Assembly: GCA_002415465.1 (NCBI GenBank)
Contig: DHYT01000208.1
Coordinates: 289-5,836, forward strand
Reading direction: 5' to 3'
Origin: Desulfobulbaceae bacterium UBA5123
GTDB lineage: Bacteria > Desulfobacterota > Desulfobulbia > Desulfobulbales > UBA5123
Length of the DNA: 5,548 nucleotides
Of this stretch, positions 1-5,149 are shown piece after piece. Made by a program: the position numbers and the translations under genes. Every line of letters begins with the position of its first letter. Position 1 is the stretch's first letter. A model generated the notes under the pieces. That model searched no databases. It saw only the letters and a list, made by a program, of their open reading frames with translations, and was not told the origin of the DNA.

Positions 1-175
1 AGCCACTCGCCCCCGACCGCGGCAATGCCGAGATTACGGGCGCTGCTGTCCCCTGCCGCAGCACCCGGATCGCATCGCCGTATGCGGCAAGCACCGCGCC
101 GGGATCGTCATCGGAGCCGTCGTCAACGACGACCCCGGCGCGGTTATGGGTGGGAACAACGATGGAAACATCCAT
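1..175 (-). pseudogene. Family 2 glycosyltransferase, N-terminal part, apparently broken, runs off left edge
   Basis: The reading frame opens with MDVSIVVPTHNRAG and continues to VVVDDGSDDDPGAVLAAYGD and RVLRQ, which are the N-terminal nucleotide-sugar-binding motifs of GT2 (GT-A fold) glycosyltransferases. Such enzymes transfer sugars from nucleotide donors to polysaccharide or lipid acceptors at the cytoplasmic face of the membrane. Two lesions are visible. Family members normally have about 22 residues between the NR and the VVDDGS motif, but here only about three remain, an in-frame loss of roughly 60 bp. After RVLRQ (to about position 53) the expected motif SSARNLGIAAVGGEWL appears only in another frame (positions 47-1), so there is also a small frameshifting loss. 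The start at 175 follows a weak GAGG about 10 bases upstream and lies 33 bases after the DUF1566 gene, probably co-transcribed. The rest of the gene is outside the window. Assembly or sequencing error is the main alternative to a true pseudogene. Confidence 0.6.
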
Positions 176-208
176 GTCGACAATCCTCGCCGCCGGCCAC
201 GCCACTGG

Positions 209-682
209 TTACGGCCGCACCGCCCGCACCACCCCGTCCTTCTGTTTGACAAATTTATAATCGACCCCGCCGCAGAGCGGATAGGTCTGCCAGTAGCCGC
301 TCAGAGACCAACGCGGGCTTTCCCCGGACCAAAAGCCTAAACCCTTGTCCTGGATGGCGCAATCGCCGGTGAGCTTGCCCTCGATAAGGTCGTGGAGGGT
401 ATAGAGTTCGTCACTGGTGGGAAGCCGCCAGTCGTCGTGTCCTCCCAGCGCAAGCCCCTTGGCGGAAGCCGCCGCCTCTTCCCAGGTGGCGAATTTTTCA
501 CTGACGCCGACCTGCCACATCAGCCCGGTGGCGACATCCTGACAAACCCCGCCGCCGAGATCCTTCAGCCGCGCGGGACCGCTCCCGTCCGCCAGCCGAC
601 CGCCCGACGACGCGCACCCTTGCAGCACCAGCAGCAACAACGCCCCGACAACGTCAAACAATGTCCTTGTATATCTCCGCAT
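209..682 (-). CDS. DUF1566 (Lcl C-terminal-like) domain lipoprotein
   Basis: This encodes a 157-residue predicted lipoprotein. Residues 1-23 form a basic start, a hydrophobic stretch (VVGALLLLVL) and a lipobox LQGC, with the lipidated cysteine at 23. Residues about 46-155 look like a DUF1566 domain: CQDVATGLMWQ (47-57), a W-x-x-A segment (67-76), the hallmark GGHDDWRLPTSDEL (80-93), FWSGE (118-121) and a closing VRAVRP. These domains occur in exported and surface proteins of many proteobacteria, and their biochemical role is not established. An open frame extends upstream to 997, but the ATG at 682 is chosen because AGGGAGGG precedes it by about 8 bases and the signal peptide begins there. 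The gene has its own promoter behind a terminator, so it is probably regulated separately from the 867-3220 operon. The domain call is from remembered motifs; function is unknown. Confidence 0.82.
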   Translation of the reverse strand: MRRYTRTLFDVVGALLLLVLQGCASSGGRLADGSGPARLKDLGGGVCQDVATGLMWQVGVSEKFATWEEAAASAKGLALGGHDDWRLPTSDELYTLHDLIEGKLTGDCAIQDKGLGFWSGESPRWSLSGYWQTYPLCGGVDYKFVKQKDGVVRAVRP

Positions 683-737
683 AACAAGCCCTCCCTGACG
701 TCCACGATGCGGGGCGGTTACAACCCCGGAAAAAATT

Positions 738-788
738 GCCCTGTACATGCTCAGTACTATAGGAACGCAACCTAACAATGTACAGGGC
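738..788. repeat. Perfect 11-bp inverted repeat flanking promoter core (possible operator)
   Basis: The arm GCCCTGTACAT (738-748) is exactly repeated in inverse orientation as ATGTACAGGGC (778-788), with 29 bases between. Each arm contains the small palindrome TGTACA. One arm overlaps the -35 hexamer of the promoter for the DUF1566 lipoprotein gene and the other falls at about +1 to +11, a layout suited to a repressor binding both arms. The arms could instead pair as a hairpin in DNA, but a transcript starting near 749 would contain only one arm, so a DNA-level role is favoured. The regulator is unknown. Confidence 0.6.
756..784 (-). promoter_or_regulatory. Sigma70-type promoter for the DUF1566 lipoprotein gene
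   Basis: Read on the minus strand, TGTACA (784-779, 4 of 6 matches to TTGACA) is followed after exactly 17 bases by TATAGT (761-756, 5 of 6 matches to TATAAT). The start point would be near 749, giving a leader of about 67 bases that ends in AGGGAGGG and the ATG at 682. The leader contains a possible short hairpin around GGGGTTGTAACCGCCCC (about 711-727). The prediction rests on sequence match and position between a terminator and a gene. Confidence 0.5.
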
Positions 789-795
789 CGCACGC

Positions 796-837
796 AAAAA
801 AGGGCGGCGCCCCGCCCCTGCGAGACCCCGCCCTTTT
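796..837 (-). terminator. Rho-independent terminator of the envelope-protein operon
   Basis: On the minus strand, GGGCGG, the loop GGCG and CCGCCC (817-802) are followed directly by six T residues (801-796), a textbook GC stem and U tract. A longer alternative stem pairs AAAAGGGCGG (837-828) with CCGCCCTTTT (807-798). It lies 30 bases after the stop of the gene ending at 867 and before the promoter of the next gene, so it should separate the two transcription units. Confidence 0.82.
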
Positions 838-839
838 CG

Positions 840-855
840 ATCAGGCTTGCCTGAT
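840..855. repeat. Short perfect dyad between operon stop codon and terminator
   Basis: ATCAGGC (840-846) and GCCTGAT (849-855) are perfect inverse copies with a two-base spacer. In the minus-strand transcript this lies just 11 bases after the stop codon at 867 and just before the main terminator. It could be an extra 3'-end hairpin protecting the mRNA or a protein-binding dyad. No U tract follows it directly. Confidence 0.45.
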
Positions 856-866
856 GGTCGTGATTG

Positions 867-1505
867 CTAGCGGCTGGCCACGTCCCGGGCGCCGGCAAAG
901 ACCTCGGCCATGTCCACCGCGATCCGGGCCAGCATGTTGGCCACGGTGGGGGCCCCGTTGGAGCCGCGATAGGCCGGCATGGAAAGGGCGTCGACAAAAC
1001 GGTTGACCATGCCGGTGTCCGGATAATCCATGGGCTGATCCATCCCTTGCGTCAGATACCAGACCGTATTGCCGGTTTTCACGCTCAACAGCCGCACCGA
1101 CACCCCGACCCTGGCGCCGCCGAGATCGCCGCCGCTCATGGCGTAATCGAGGCTGCCAACCAGCACCAGGTCACAGTTGCTGGCCCGGCCAAGCTCCACC
1201 GCCTGCGCATAATCGCCGGCAGGGGTCGTCAACTGCTTCACCACCGGAAAGGTTCGCTTGCCCAGCAGCACATCCTTGAACAGCCCCGCCACCCCCTGCG
1301 CCTGCGCCTCGCCCATGCCGGCCGGCACCTGGAACGGCAACACCCCGAGCCTGGCCTGCCGGTAGGTGTCGGTCATCGGGTGAATATAAACCACCGGCGC
1401 CCCCTTCAGCGGCTGCACGGTCGGTCGCACCGTCTTGGCGCAGCCGCTCGCCGCCGCCAGCAGCAACATCAGCATCCACATCGCAATTCGCATCTTCATC
1501 GGCAT
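867..1505 (-). CDS. Lipoprotein with CsgG/LpoB-like alpha/beta core
   Basis: A 212-residue predicted lipoprotein. The signal sequence (residues 1-21, very Met/Leu/Ala-rich) ends in a lipobox AASGC with Cys22. The mature part has the strand and helix order seen in the CsgG/LpoB/TolB-N-like group: strand ARLGVLPFQV (51-60), helix with GEAQAQGVAGLFKDVL (65-80), strand FPVVKQL (86-92), helix DYAQAVELGRAS (98-109), CDLVLVGSLDY (111-121), then VGVSVRLLSVKTGNTVW (133-149). Members of this group serve as periplasmic adaptors, secretion pores or activators of cell-wall synthases; which applies here cannot be told. The start at 1505 has GGAGG five bases upstream; the in-frame ATG at 1499 (11 bases away) is a possible alternative. 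It is the last gene of its operon, 18 bases after its neighbour, and is followed by a terminator. The lipoprotein call is firm, while the fold assignment is an inference. Confidence 0.75.
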   Translation of the reverse strand: MPMKMRIAMWMLMLLLAAASGCAKTVRPTVQPLKGAPVVYIHPMTDTYRQARLGVLPFQVPAGMGEAQAQGVAGLFKDVLLGKRTFPVVKQLTTPAGDYAQAVELGRASNCDLVLVGSLDYAMSGGDLGGARVGVSVRLLSVKTGNTVWYLTQGMDQPMDYPDTGMVNRFVDALSMPAYRGSNGAPTVANMLARIAVDMAEVFAGARDVASR

Positions 1506-1523
1506 TCCCCCCTCCGCCGCGCC

Positions 1524-2123
1524 CTAGCGTTCATAAGCCGACAACTCCCCCCCGCCCGTCGCGGTGTTGCTGTAGAGCAGATGGTTGATGTTCCCGCTGC
1601 GCTGAATCTCCATGTCGGCCACCGACAGCACCTCTCGGGTTTCCGGTTCGATCATCCTGAGACTGACGATCACCGAATTCGGGGTCAGCGAGTAGGTTCC
1701 CACCACCACCGCCTCGATGTTCTGCTCCTCGGCCATCAGCGTCGTGTCGCGGGTCAGCATCAATTCGCCGCTGCCCTCCCTGACCATCAGGTGCGAAGCC
1801 TTGCGGATCTCGACGATCCCGAAACCGTTCCGGAACAAGCGTCCCGCCAGGGCATCGGTGAGGGTGCGGCCGAAACGGGAGGTCTGGTAAAAATCATCGA
1901 TGTTGACCACGGTGGTCAGCAGCAGCCGCCGATTGCTGGAGAGGGTATACTTGCTGTTCTGCTTGAGCTGCACCGCCAGGCCATCGGCGATGCCGAAAAA
2001 ATCCGGGGTTTTGATGGAGGCGGTCCCGCCGCTCTTCACCGTTCCGCAGCCGGAAAGCGCTCCCAGCGCAAGCGCGAGCACCGCCAATCGTACCAGCATG
2101 CCGATCCTGTTGTTGTTACGCAT
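1524..2123 (-). CDS. FlgO-family outer-membrane lipoprotein
   Basis: A 199-residue predicted lipoprotein: basic start, hydrophobic segment and lipobox LSGC with Cys26. From about residue 50 it matches the FlgO domain pattern: ADGLAVQL, RLLLTTVVNIDDFYQTSRFG (66-85), RTLTDALAGRLFRNGFGIVE (86-105), the EIRKASHLMVREG segment (105-117), GELMLTRD (119-126), AVVVGTYS (138-145) and VIVSLRMI with TREVLS (151-167). FlgO is a lipoprotein needed for normal flagella in Vibrio, but FlgO domains also occur outside flagellar loci. ATG 2123 is preferred over an adjacent GTG (2126) because GGAG lies 8 bases upstream. The Shine-Dalgarno directly follows the stop codon of the preceding FlgO-domain gene (12-base gap), so translation is likely coupled. 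It is a paralogue of that neighbour, which shares the NxxxxYxTSxxGR and VVVGTYS signatures. A role in flagella is not shown by the local context. Confidence 0.82.
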   Translation of the reverse strand: MRNNNRIGMLVRLAVLALALGALSGCGTVKSGGTASIKTPDFFGIADGLAVQLKQNSKYTLSSNRRLLLTTVVNIDDFYQTSRFGRTLTDALAGRLFRNGFGIVEIRKASHLMVREGSGELMLTRDTTLMAEEQNIEAVVVGTYSLTPNSVIVSLRMIEPETREVLSVADMEIQRSGNINHLLYSNTATGGGELSAYER

Positions 2124-2135
2124 CACCCCGGCTCC

Positions 2136-2894
2136 TTATTTCTTTTTGGCGCGGCCGTTTTCGGCAAAGGCGCGAATCGCCACCGGCTTGCCGGCCCGCA
2201 CCGGCATCCCCTCATCGGCCAGCAGCGCGCTGCCCATGGCGTCCATGGGGAAGGACAAACTGCCGGTGGAGAGGACCATGTTGTCGCCGTTGCGCAGCAG
2301 CCGGGCATTGACGAGGATCTCACCGCCCGCCGCCGAATAGGTGCCCACCACCATCGCCTGCGCGCCATGCACCATGGAGAGCTCGTCGATATCGGTGGAA
2401 AGGCCGAACACCCCGTCATTGGAACTCATCATGATGCTGGGGGTCTTGCGCACCTCGATCACCTCGACGCCCGCCTTCTGCAACTCGGTGATCATCTGCT
2501 CGGCAATGAAGCGGCCCAGCGACGAGGTTGCATACAGCTGACTCATGTTGACGAAGGTCCCCACCGTTACCACATAGTTGTCCTGAATCTCCTCGATCGG
2601 ATTTTCCAGCAGCTGCCGGACAAGATCCCGCACCCGCTCCTGCATCGCCGCGCCGTTTGCAACCGCCGGCGGCGGCTGCACGTCCTTCTTCTCCCCGTCA
2701 AGCCATGATTTCCTGGCCGGGGGCGCGAATACCCGCTCGGTCCGGTAGACATAATCGGACGGCACCTCATGCGGATAGTTGTGCGTGTAGCTGGAATAGA
2801 CCGGGGAGGTCTGCTCCGCCAGCACCGGCCAGCTGCCGAGCCAAAAGGCGCCCGCCAGGAACGCTGCCGTTATCGCCAACACCTTTTTCACCAT
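2136..2894 (-). CDS. Exported FlgO-domain protein
   Basis: A 252-residue exported protein. Residues 1-26 form a signal peptide (KK, then a hydrophobic run) with a probable signal peptidase I site after VLA (24-26); no lipobox cysteine is present, unlike its neighbours. Residues 27-80 are a Pro/Tyr-rich, probably extended linker. A FlgO domain fills about 83-215: QERVRDLVRQLLENP, YVVTVGTFVNMSQLYATSSL (107-126), GRFIAEQMITELQKAG (127-142), VEVIEVRKTPSIMM (143-156), AMVVGTYS (180-187), EILVNARLL (192-200). The tail has MPVRAGKPVAIRAF and a basic KKK end. The frame is open up to 2954, but ATG 2894 is preceded by AAGGAGGAAGGT and starts the signal peptide. It is the second gene of the operon, 80 bases after the small lipoprotein gene and 12 before its FlgO paralogue. 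FlgO-domain identity is well supported by motif pattern; function is unknown. Confidence 0.83.
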   Translation of the reverse strand: MVKKVLAITAAFLAGAFWLGSWPVLAEQTSPVYSSYTHNYPHEVPSDYVYRTERVFAPPARKSWLDGEKKDVQPPPAVANGAAMQERVRDLVRQLLENPIEEIQDNYVVTVGTFVNMSQLYATSSLGRFIAEQMITELQKAGVEVIEVRKTPSIMMSSNDGVFGLSTDIDELSMVHGAQAMVVGTYSAAGGEILVNARLLRNGDNMVLSTGSLSFPMDAMGSALLADEGMPVRAGKPVAIRAFAENGRAKKK

Positions 2895-2974
2895 ACCTTC
2901 CTCCTTATTGAACCGCCGGCAACCACCCGGGGCCGCCGCCGGCATCTTGACCATGACTCGGACACCGTCGCGCC

Positions 2975-3220
2975 TCAGGGATTGAAGCGGTAGTCCGGAT
3001 AATCACCCTCGACACTCCGCCACTCCGGCCCATAGGCCCGCACCATCGCATCGCCGCCCGCCGCCCCGGACTGGTACGGAAAGACCACCGCCTGCCGGGA
3101 ATCGTCACCGAGAAACGGCAGCGAGACATCCATGTTCATATCAACCAGCGACGAATGCACTCCCCCGGCACAGCCGCCGAGCGGCAAAAGCATTACCAGG
3201 ACCAGAAAAACCTTTTTCAT
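2975..3220 (-). CDS. Small predicted lipoprotein of unknown function
   Basis: An 81-residue protein. MKKVFLVLVMLLPLGGC is a compact lipoprotein signal with lipobox LGGC and Cys17. The mature part is about 65 residues, acidic and aromatic: VDMNMDVSLPFLGDD (26-40), AVVFPYQ (44-50), a short Gly/Ala stretch, then RAYGPEWRSVEGDYPDYRFNP (61-81). No known domain is recognised. The ATG at 3220 is chosen over one at 3247 because AGAGGGG lies about 7 bases upstream and the signal peptide begins there. It is the first gene of the minus-strand envelope operon. The 80-base gap to the next gene holds a GC-rich inverted segment (GCCGGCGG and CCGGCGG copies at 2910-2943) but no U tract, so read-through is expected. 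The absence of the typical sorting Asp after the cysteine (Ala18, Gly19) suggests outer-membrane destination by the E. coli rule. Confidence 0.7.
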   Translation of the reverse strand: MKKVFLVLVMLLPLGGCAGGVHSSLVDMNMDVSLPFLGDDSRQAVVFPYQSGAAGGDAMVRAYGPEWRSVEGDYPDYRFNP

Positions 3221-3267
3221 GTGACGTCCCCTCTGCCTAGTTTTCACGATGCGCCCTCCGGCGTCAA

Positions 3268-3295
3268 ATTATTGGCCACCGGGACAAAAAAACAA
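3268..3295 (-). promoter_or_regulatory. Possible promoter of the envelope-protein operon
   Basis: On the minus strand, AATAAT (3273-3268, 5 of 6 matches to the -10 consensus) lies 16 bases after TTGTTT (3295-3290, only 3 of 6 matches to -35), in an AT-rich patch with a run of seven T. This would start transcripts near 3261, about 40 bases ahead of the ATG at 3220. An alternative -35 TTGACG (3267-3262) has no good -10 partner. The assignment is tentative. Confidence 0.35.
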
Positions 3296-3559
3296 CCGTC
3301 AACAACCAAACCCTGCCGGCCTGGGCGGCAAAATGTGCCGTCCCGATCCCGACCACCCGCACCACCGACCAGGCCGCGAGGCCATGCGCCGGCTGGCATT
3401 TGACGCCCCGACCGGCAACGGCCCGGCAAACGGCCGGCTGCGCCTTGCCCATACAAGATGCATGTTCCATGCCACACCATCGCCACCGGCAACGCCAGCC
3501 GGCGCGAACCGCCCTCGCCGCCGAACCGCCGCGCCGCTCCGGCCGGGCCGAAAAAAACA

Positions 3560-3587
3560 TTGCCAAAAAGGGCAAAACGATTATATT
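3560..3587 (+). promoter_or_regulatory. Sigma70-type promoter upstream of rpoZ
   Basis: TTGCCA (3560-3565, 5 of 6 matches to TTGACA) and TATATT (3582-3587, 5 of 6 matches to TATAAT) are spaced by 16 bases in an AT-rich island. The start would be near 3594, about 57 bases before the rpoZ ATG. The -35 region is part of a small dyad, TTGCC (3560-3564) and GGCAA (3571-3575), which could be a regulator site. Confidence 0.55.
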
Positions 3588-3650
3588 CACCGAGTTTCAG
3601 CAGCATACAAAACAACGGGATTTAATCCGGCGGAGGCACCCGAAGACATC

Positions 3651-3920
3651 ATGGCACGCATAACAGTTGAAGATTGTCTGGAACGCATCGGCGACCAGAA
3701 TCGTTTTTCCCTTATCCACCTGGCGGTTAACCGCGTCAAGCAGCATCGCCATGGGCAACCCGTCCTCACCAAGGGCCGGAACAAGGAAATCGTCATGTCC
3801 CTGCGCGAGATCGCGGCCGGGGTGATCACCTTTGACAACATCCAGGAACATCGCGCCCCGGAACGCAAAGCGAAACCGGCGGTGGTGCTGGAAACGGTAA
3901 TCGAAGAAACCGACATCTGA
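3651..3920 (+). CDS. rpoZ: DNA-directed RNA polymerase omega subunit
   Basis: An 89-residue protein of typical omega length. It binds the beta' subunit, helps assemble and stabilise RNA polymerase, and in many proteobacteria forms part of a ppGpp site. The N-terminal MARITVEDCLERI is the family signature, followed by NRFSLIHLAVNRVKQ (17-31), NKEIVMSLREIAAGVI (44-59) and an acidic variable tail ending EETDI. The start has the universal MAR opening; GGAGG lies 14 bases upstream (3632-3636), a rather long spacing. An insertion-like GDQ before NRF distinguishes it slightly from the usual short turn. It is the first gene of a plus-strand group with dnaJ 94 bases downstream. No terminator is evident between them, so they are probably co-transcribed from the promoter at 3560. 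The gene style resembles deltaproteobacterial omega proteins (inference from memory). Confidence 0.95.
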   Translation: MARITVEDCLERIGDQNRFSLIHLAVNRVKQHRHGQPVLTKGRNKEIVMSLREIAAGVITFDNIQEHRAPERKAKPAVVLETVIEETDI

Positions 3921-4014
3921 CACTCGCCACAACGGTTCGGTCGGCCGCGGGCCGCCGCGCACGGCAACCACTGCGACAACCTCGCACCGAGCCTGACGCC
4001 CACACAACTACATC

Positions 4015-5118
4015 ATGAAAACCTGCTATTACAAAACGCTTGGCGTTGAGCGAACAGCCACGGCCGACGAGATCAAGAAGTCGTACCGAAAGCTGGCGAT
4101 GAAATACCATCCGGACCGCAACCCGGACAACAAAGAGGCCGAGGATAAATTCAAGGCCGCCGCCGAAGCCTACGAGGTGCTGGGAGACGCCGACAAACGC
4201 AAGGTTTACGACCAGTACGGCTTCGAAGGGCTGCAAAATACCGGCTACAGCGGCCCCGGTGACTTCAACGACATCTTTTCACATTTCGGCGACATCTTCG
4301 GCGACCTCTTCGGGATGGGCGGCGGAGGCCAGCGCCGGCAGGGTCCGAGCCAGGGTTCCGACCTCCGCTACGACCTCCAGATATCCTTCATGGAGGCCGT
4401 CCACGGCGTCGAGAAGGAACTGGAAATCACCAAGCGCGACACCTGTTGGACCTGCGAGGGCTCCGGCCTGCGCCCCGGCCATCAGCCGCAGACCTGCCCC
4501 ACCTGCCGCGGCGTCGGGCAAGTGCGCATCTCGCAGGGCCCCTTCTCGATCGCGCAGACCTGTCCGCGCTGCCATGGCTCGGGCAAGGTGATCACCAGCC
4601 CCTGCACCGACTGTGGCGGCGCCGGGCGCATCAAGCAGCAAAAGACGCTCTCGGTGCGCATCCCGGCCGGCGTCGACGAGGGCGATCGCGTGCGCCTGTC
4701 GGGCGAAGGCGAGCCGGGCACCAATGGCGGACCGCCGGGCGATCTCTACGTCCAGGTGCACATCAAGCCGCATGCGGTATTCCAGCGCGATCACGACGAC
4801 CTGCACTGCGAGATGCCGGTCTCTTTTGCGGCGGCTGCGCTGGGCGGCGACATCGACATCCCGACGCTCGACGCCTCTGCGCGCATCCGCATACCGCCCG
4901 AGACGCAGAGCGGCAAGACCTTCCGCCTGCGCGGCAAGGGCATCAAGGGCGTGCGCTCAAGCACGCACGGCGATCTGATGTGCCACGTCGTCGTCGAGAC
5001 GCCGGTGAATCTCACCGCGCGGCAAAAGGAGCTGCTGCGCGAGTTCGGCGAAATCGAGGGGAACAACAACACCGATGGCGACGGCTTCCTCAAGAAGCTG
5101 TTCCAGAAATCCGCCTGA
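4015..5118 (+). CDS. dnaJ: Type I J-domain chaperone DnaJ (Hsp40)
   Basis: A full-length 367-residue class I DnaJ, the cytoplasmic co-chaperone that delivers unfolded clients to DnaK and stimulates its ATPase. The J domain spans 1-70 with the essential HPD at 32-34. A Gly/Phe-rich segment (about 76-110) contains [15 protein letters not shown]. Four intact zinc-finger CxxCxGxG repeats begin at Cys144, Cys161, Cys183 and Cys197. C-terminal client-binding domains follow (about 208-340), ending in a short GFLKKLFQ tail. ATG 4015 is the first start after an in-frame stop at 3994-3996 and gives the canonical YYKTLGV opening, yet no Shine-Dalgarno is visible before it. Codon choice shifts near residue 170: alanine is GCC in 9 of 10 codons before, but GCG in 7 of 12 after. 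The later half also reads like betaproteobacterial DnaJ, suggesting a mosaic gene. It sits apart from any dnaK/grpE in view and may be an additional paralogue. moaC starts 31 bases downstream. Confidence 0.96.
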   Translation: MKTCYYKTLGVERTATADEIKKSYRKLAMKYHPDRNPDNKEAEDKFKAAAEAYEVLGDADKRKVYDQYGFEGLQNTGYSGPGDFNDIFSHFGDIFGDLFGMGGGGQRRQGPSQGSDLRYDLQISFMEAVHGVEKELEITKRDTCWTCEGSGLRPGHQPQTCPTCRGVGQVRISQGPFSIAQTCPRCHGSGKVITSPCTDCGGAGRIKQQKTLSVRIPAGVDEGDRVRLSGEGEPGTNGGPPGDLYVQVHIKPHAVFQRDHDDLHCEMPVSFAAAALGGDIDIPTLDASARIRIPPETQSGKTFRLRGKGIKGVRSSTHGDLMCHVVVETPVNLTARQKELLREFGEIEGNNNTDGDGFLKKLFQKSA

Positions 5119-5149
5119 AAACGGGCCGAACCACCGGTCGGAGAACGCC

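Larger units (their letters stand above)
3221..3650. other. Divergent intergenic region without a convincing gene
   Basis: This stretch separates the minus-strand envelope operon from rpoZ. Open frames on both strands cross it, but their products are Arg/Pro/Ala-rich, lack recognisable motifs and have no good ribosome binding sites. It is very GC-rich from about 3310 to 3550, with recurring CCGGCAACG/GCCGGC words, and AT-rich around both promoters. A 10-base inverted pair, GGCGTCAAAT (3260-3269) and ATTTGACGCC (3398-3407), and a small dyad GCATG-TTC-CATGC (3460-3472) are the only other structures seen. A small RNA cannot be excluded. Confidence 0.6.

Noticed and set aside
683..997. Upstream extension of the DUF1566 lipoprotein to an ATG at 997 or 748
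   Set aside because: The extension crosses a terminator and overlaps the 3' end of the preceding gene. The signal peptide and AGGGAGGG ribosome binding site both point to 682.
864..2708. Very long plus-strand open frame (614 codons)
   Set aside because: It lies antisense to three well-supported exported-protein genes. Its product is His/Arg/Gln-rich with no motifs, as expected from the complement of high-GC codons, and no ribosome binding site precedes it.
2910..2943. GC-rich inverted segment between the small lipoprotein and FlgO-domain genes as a terminator
   Set aside because: No run of T follows it on the minus strand. It precedes a strong ribosome binding site, so it is at most a minor mRNA structure.
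3244..3615. Minus-strand open frames between the envelope operon and rpoZ
   Set aside because: The products are Gly/Arg/Ala-rich without motifs. They overlap the predicted rpoZ promoter, and no ribosome binding site was seen.
3249..3650. In-frame extension of rpoZ upstream to 3249
   Set aside because: The added residues are Pro/Arg-rich and unlike any omega subunit, and the predicted promoter lies inside this stretch. MARITVEDCL at 3651 is the standard start.
3921..4014. Terminator between rpoZ and dnaJ
   Set aside because: There are GC-rich self-complementary words (GGCCGCGGGCC) but no U tract on the plus strand.
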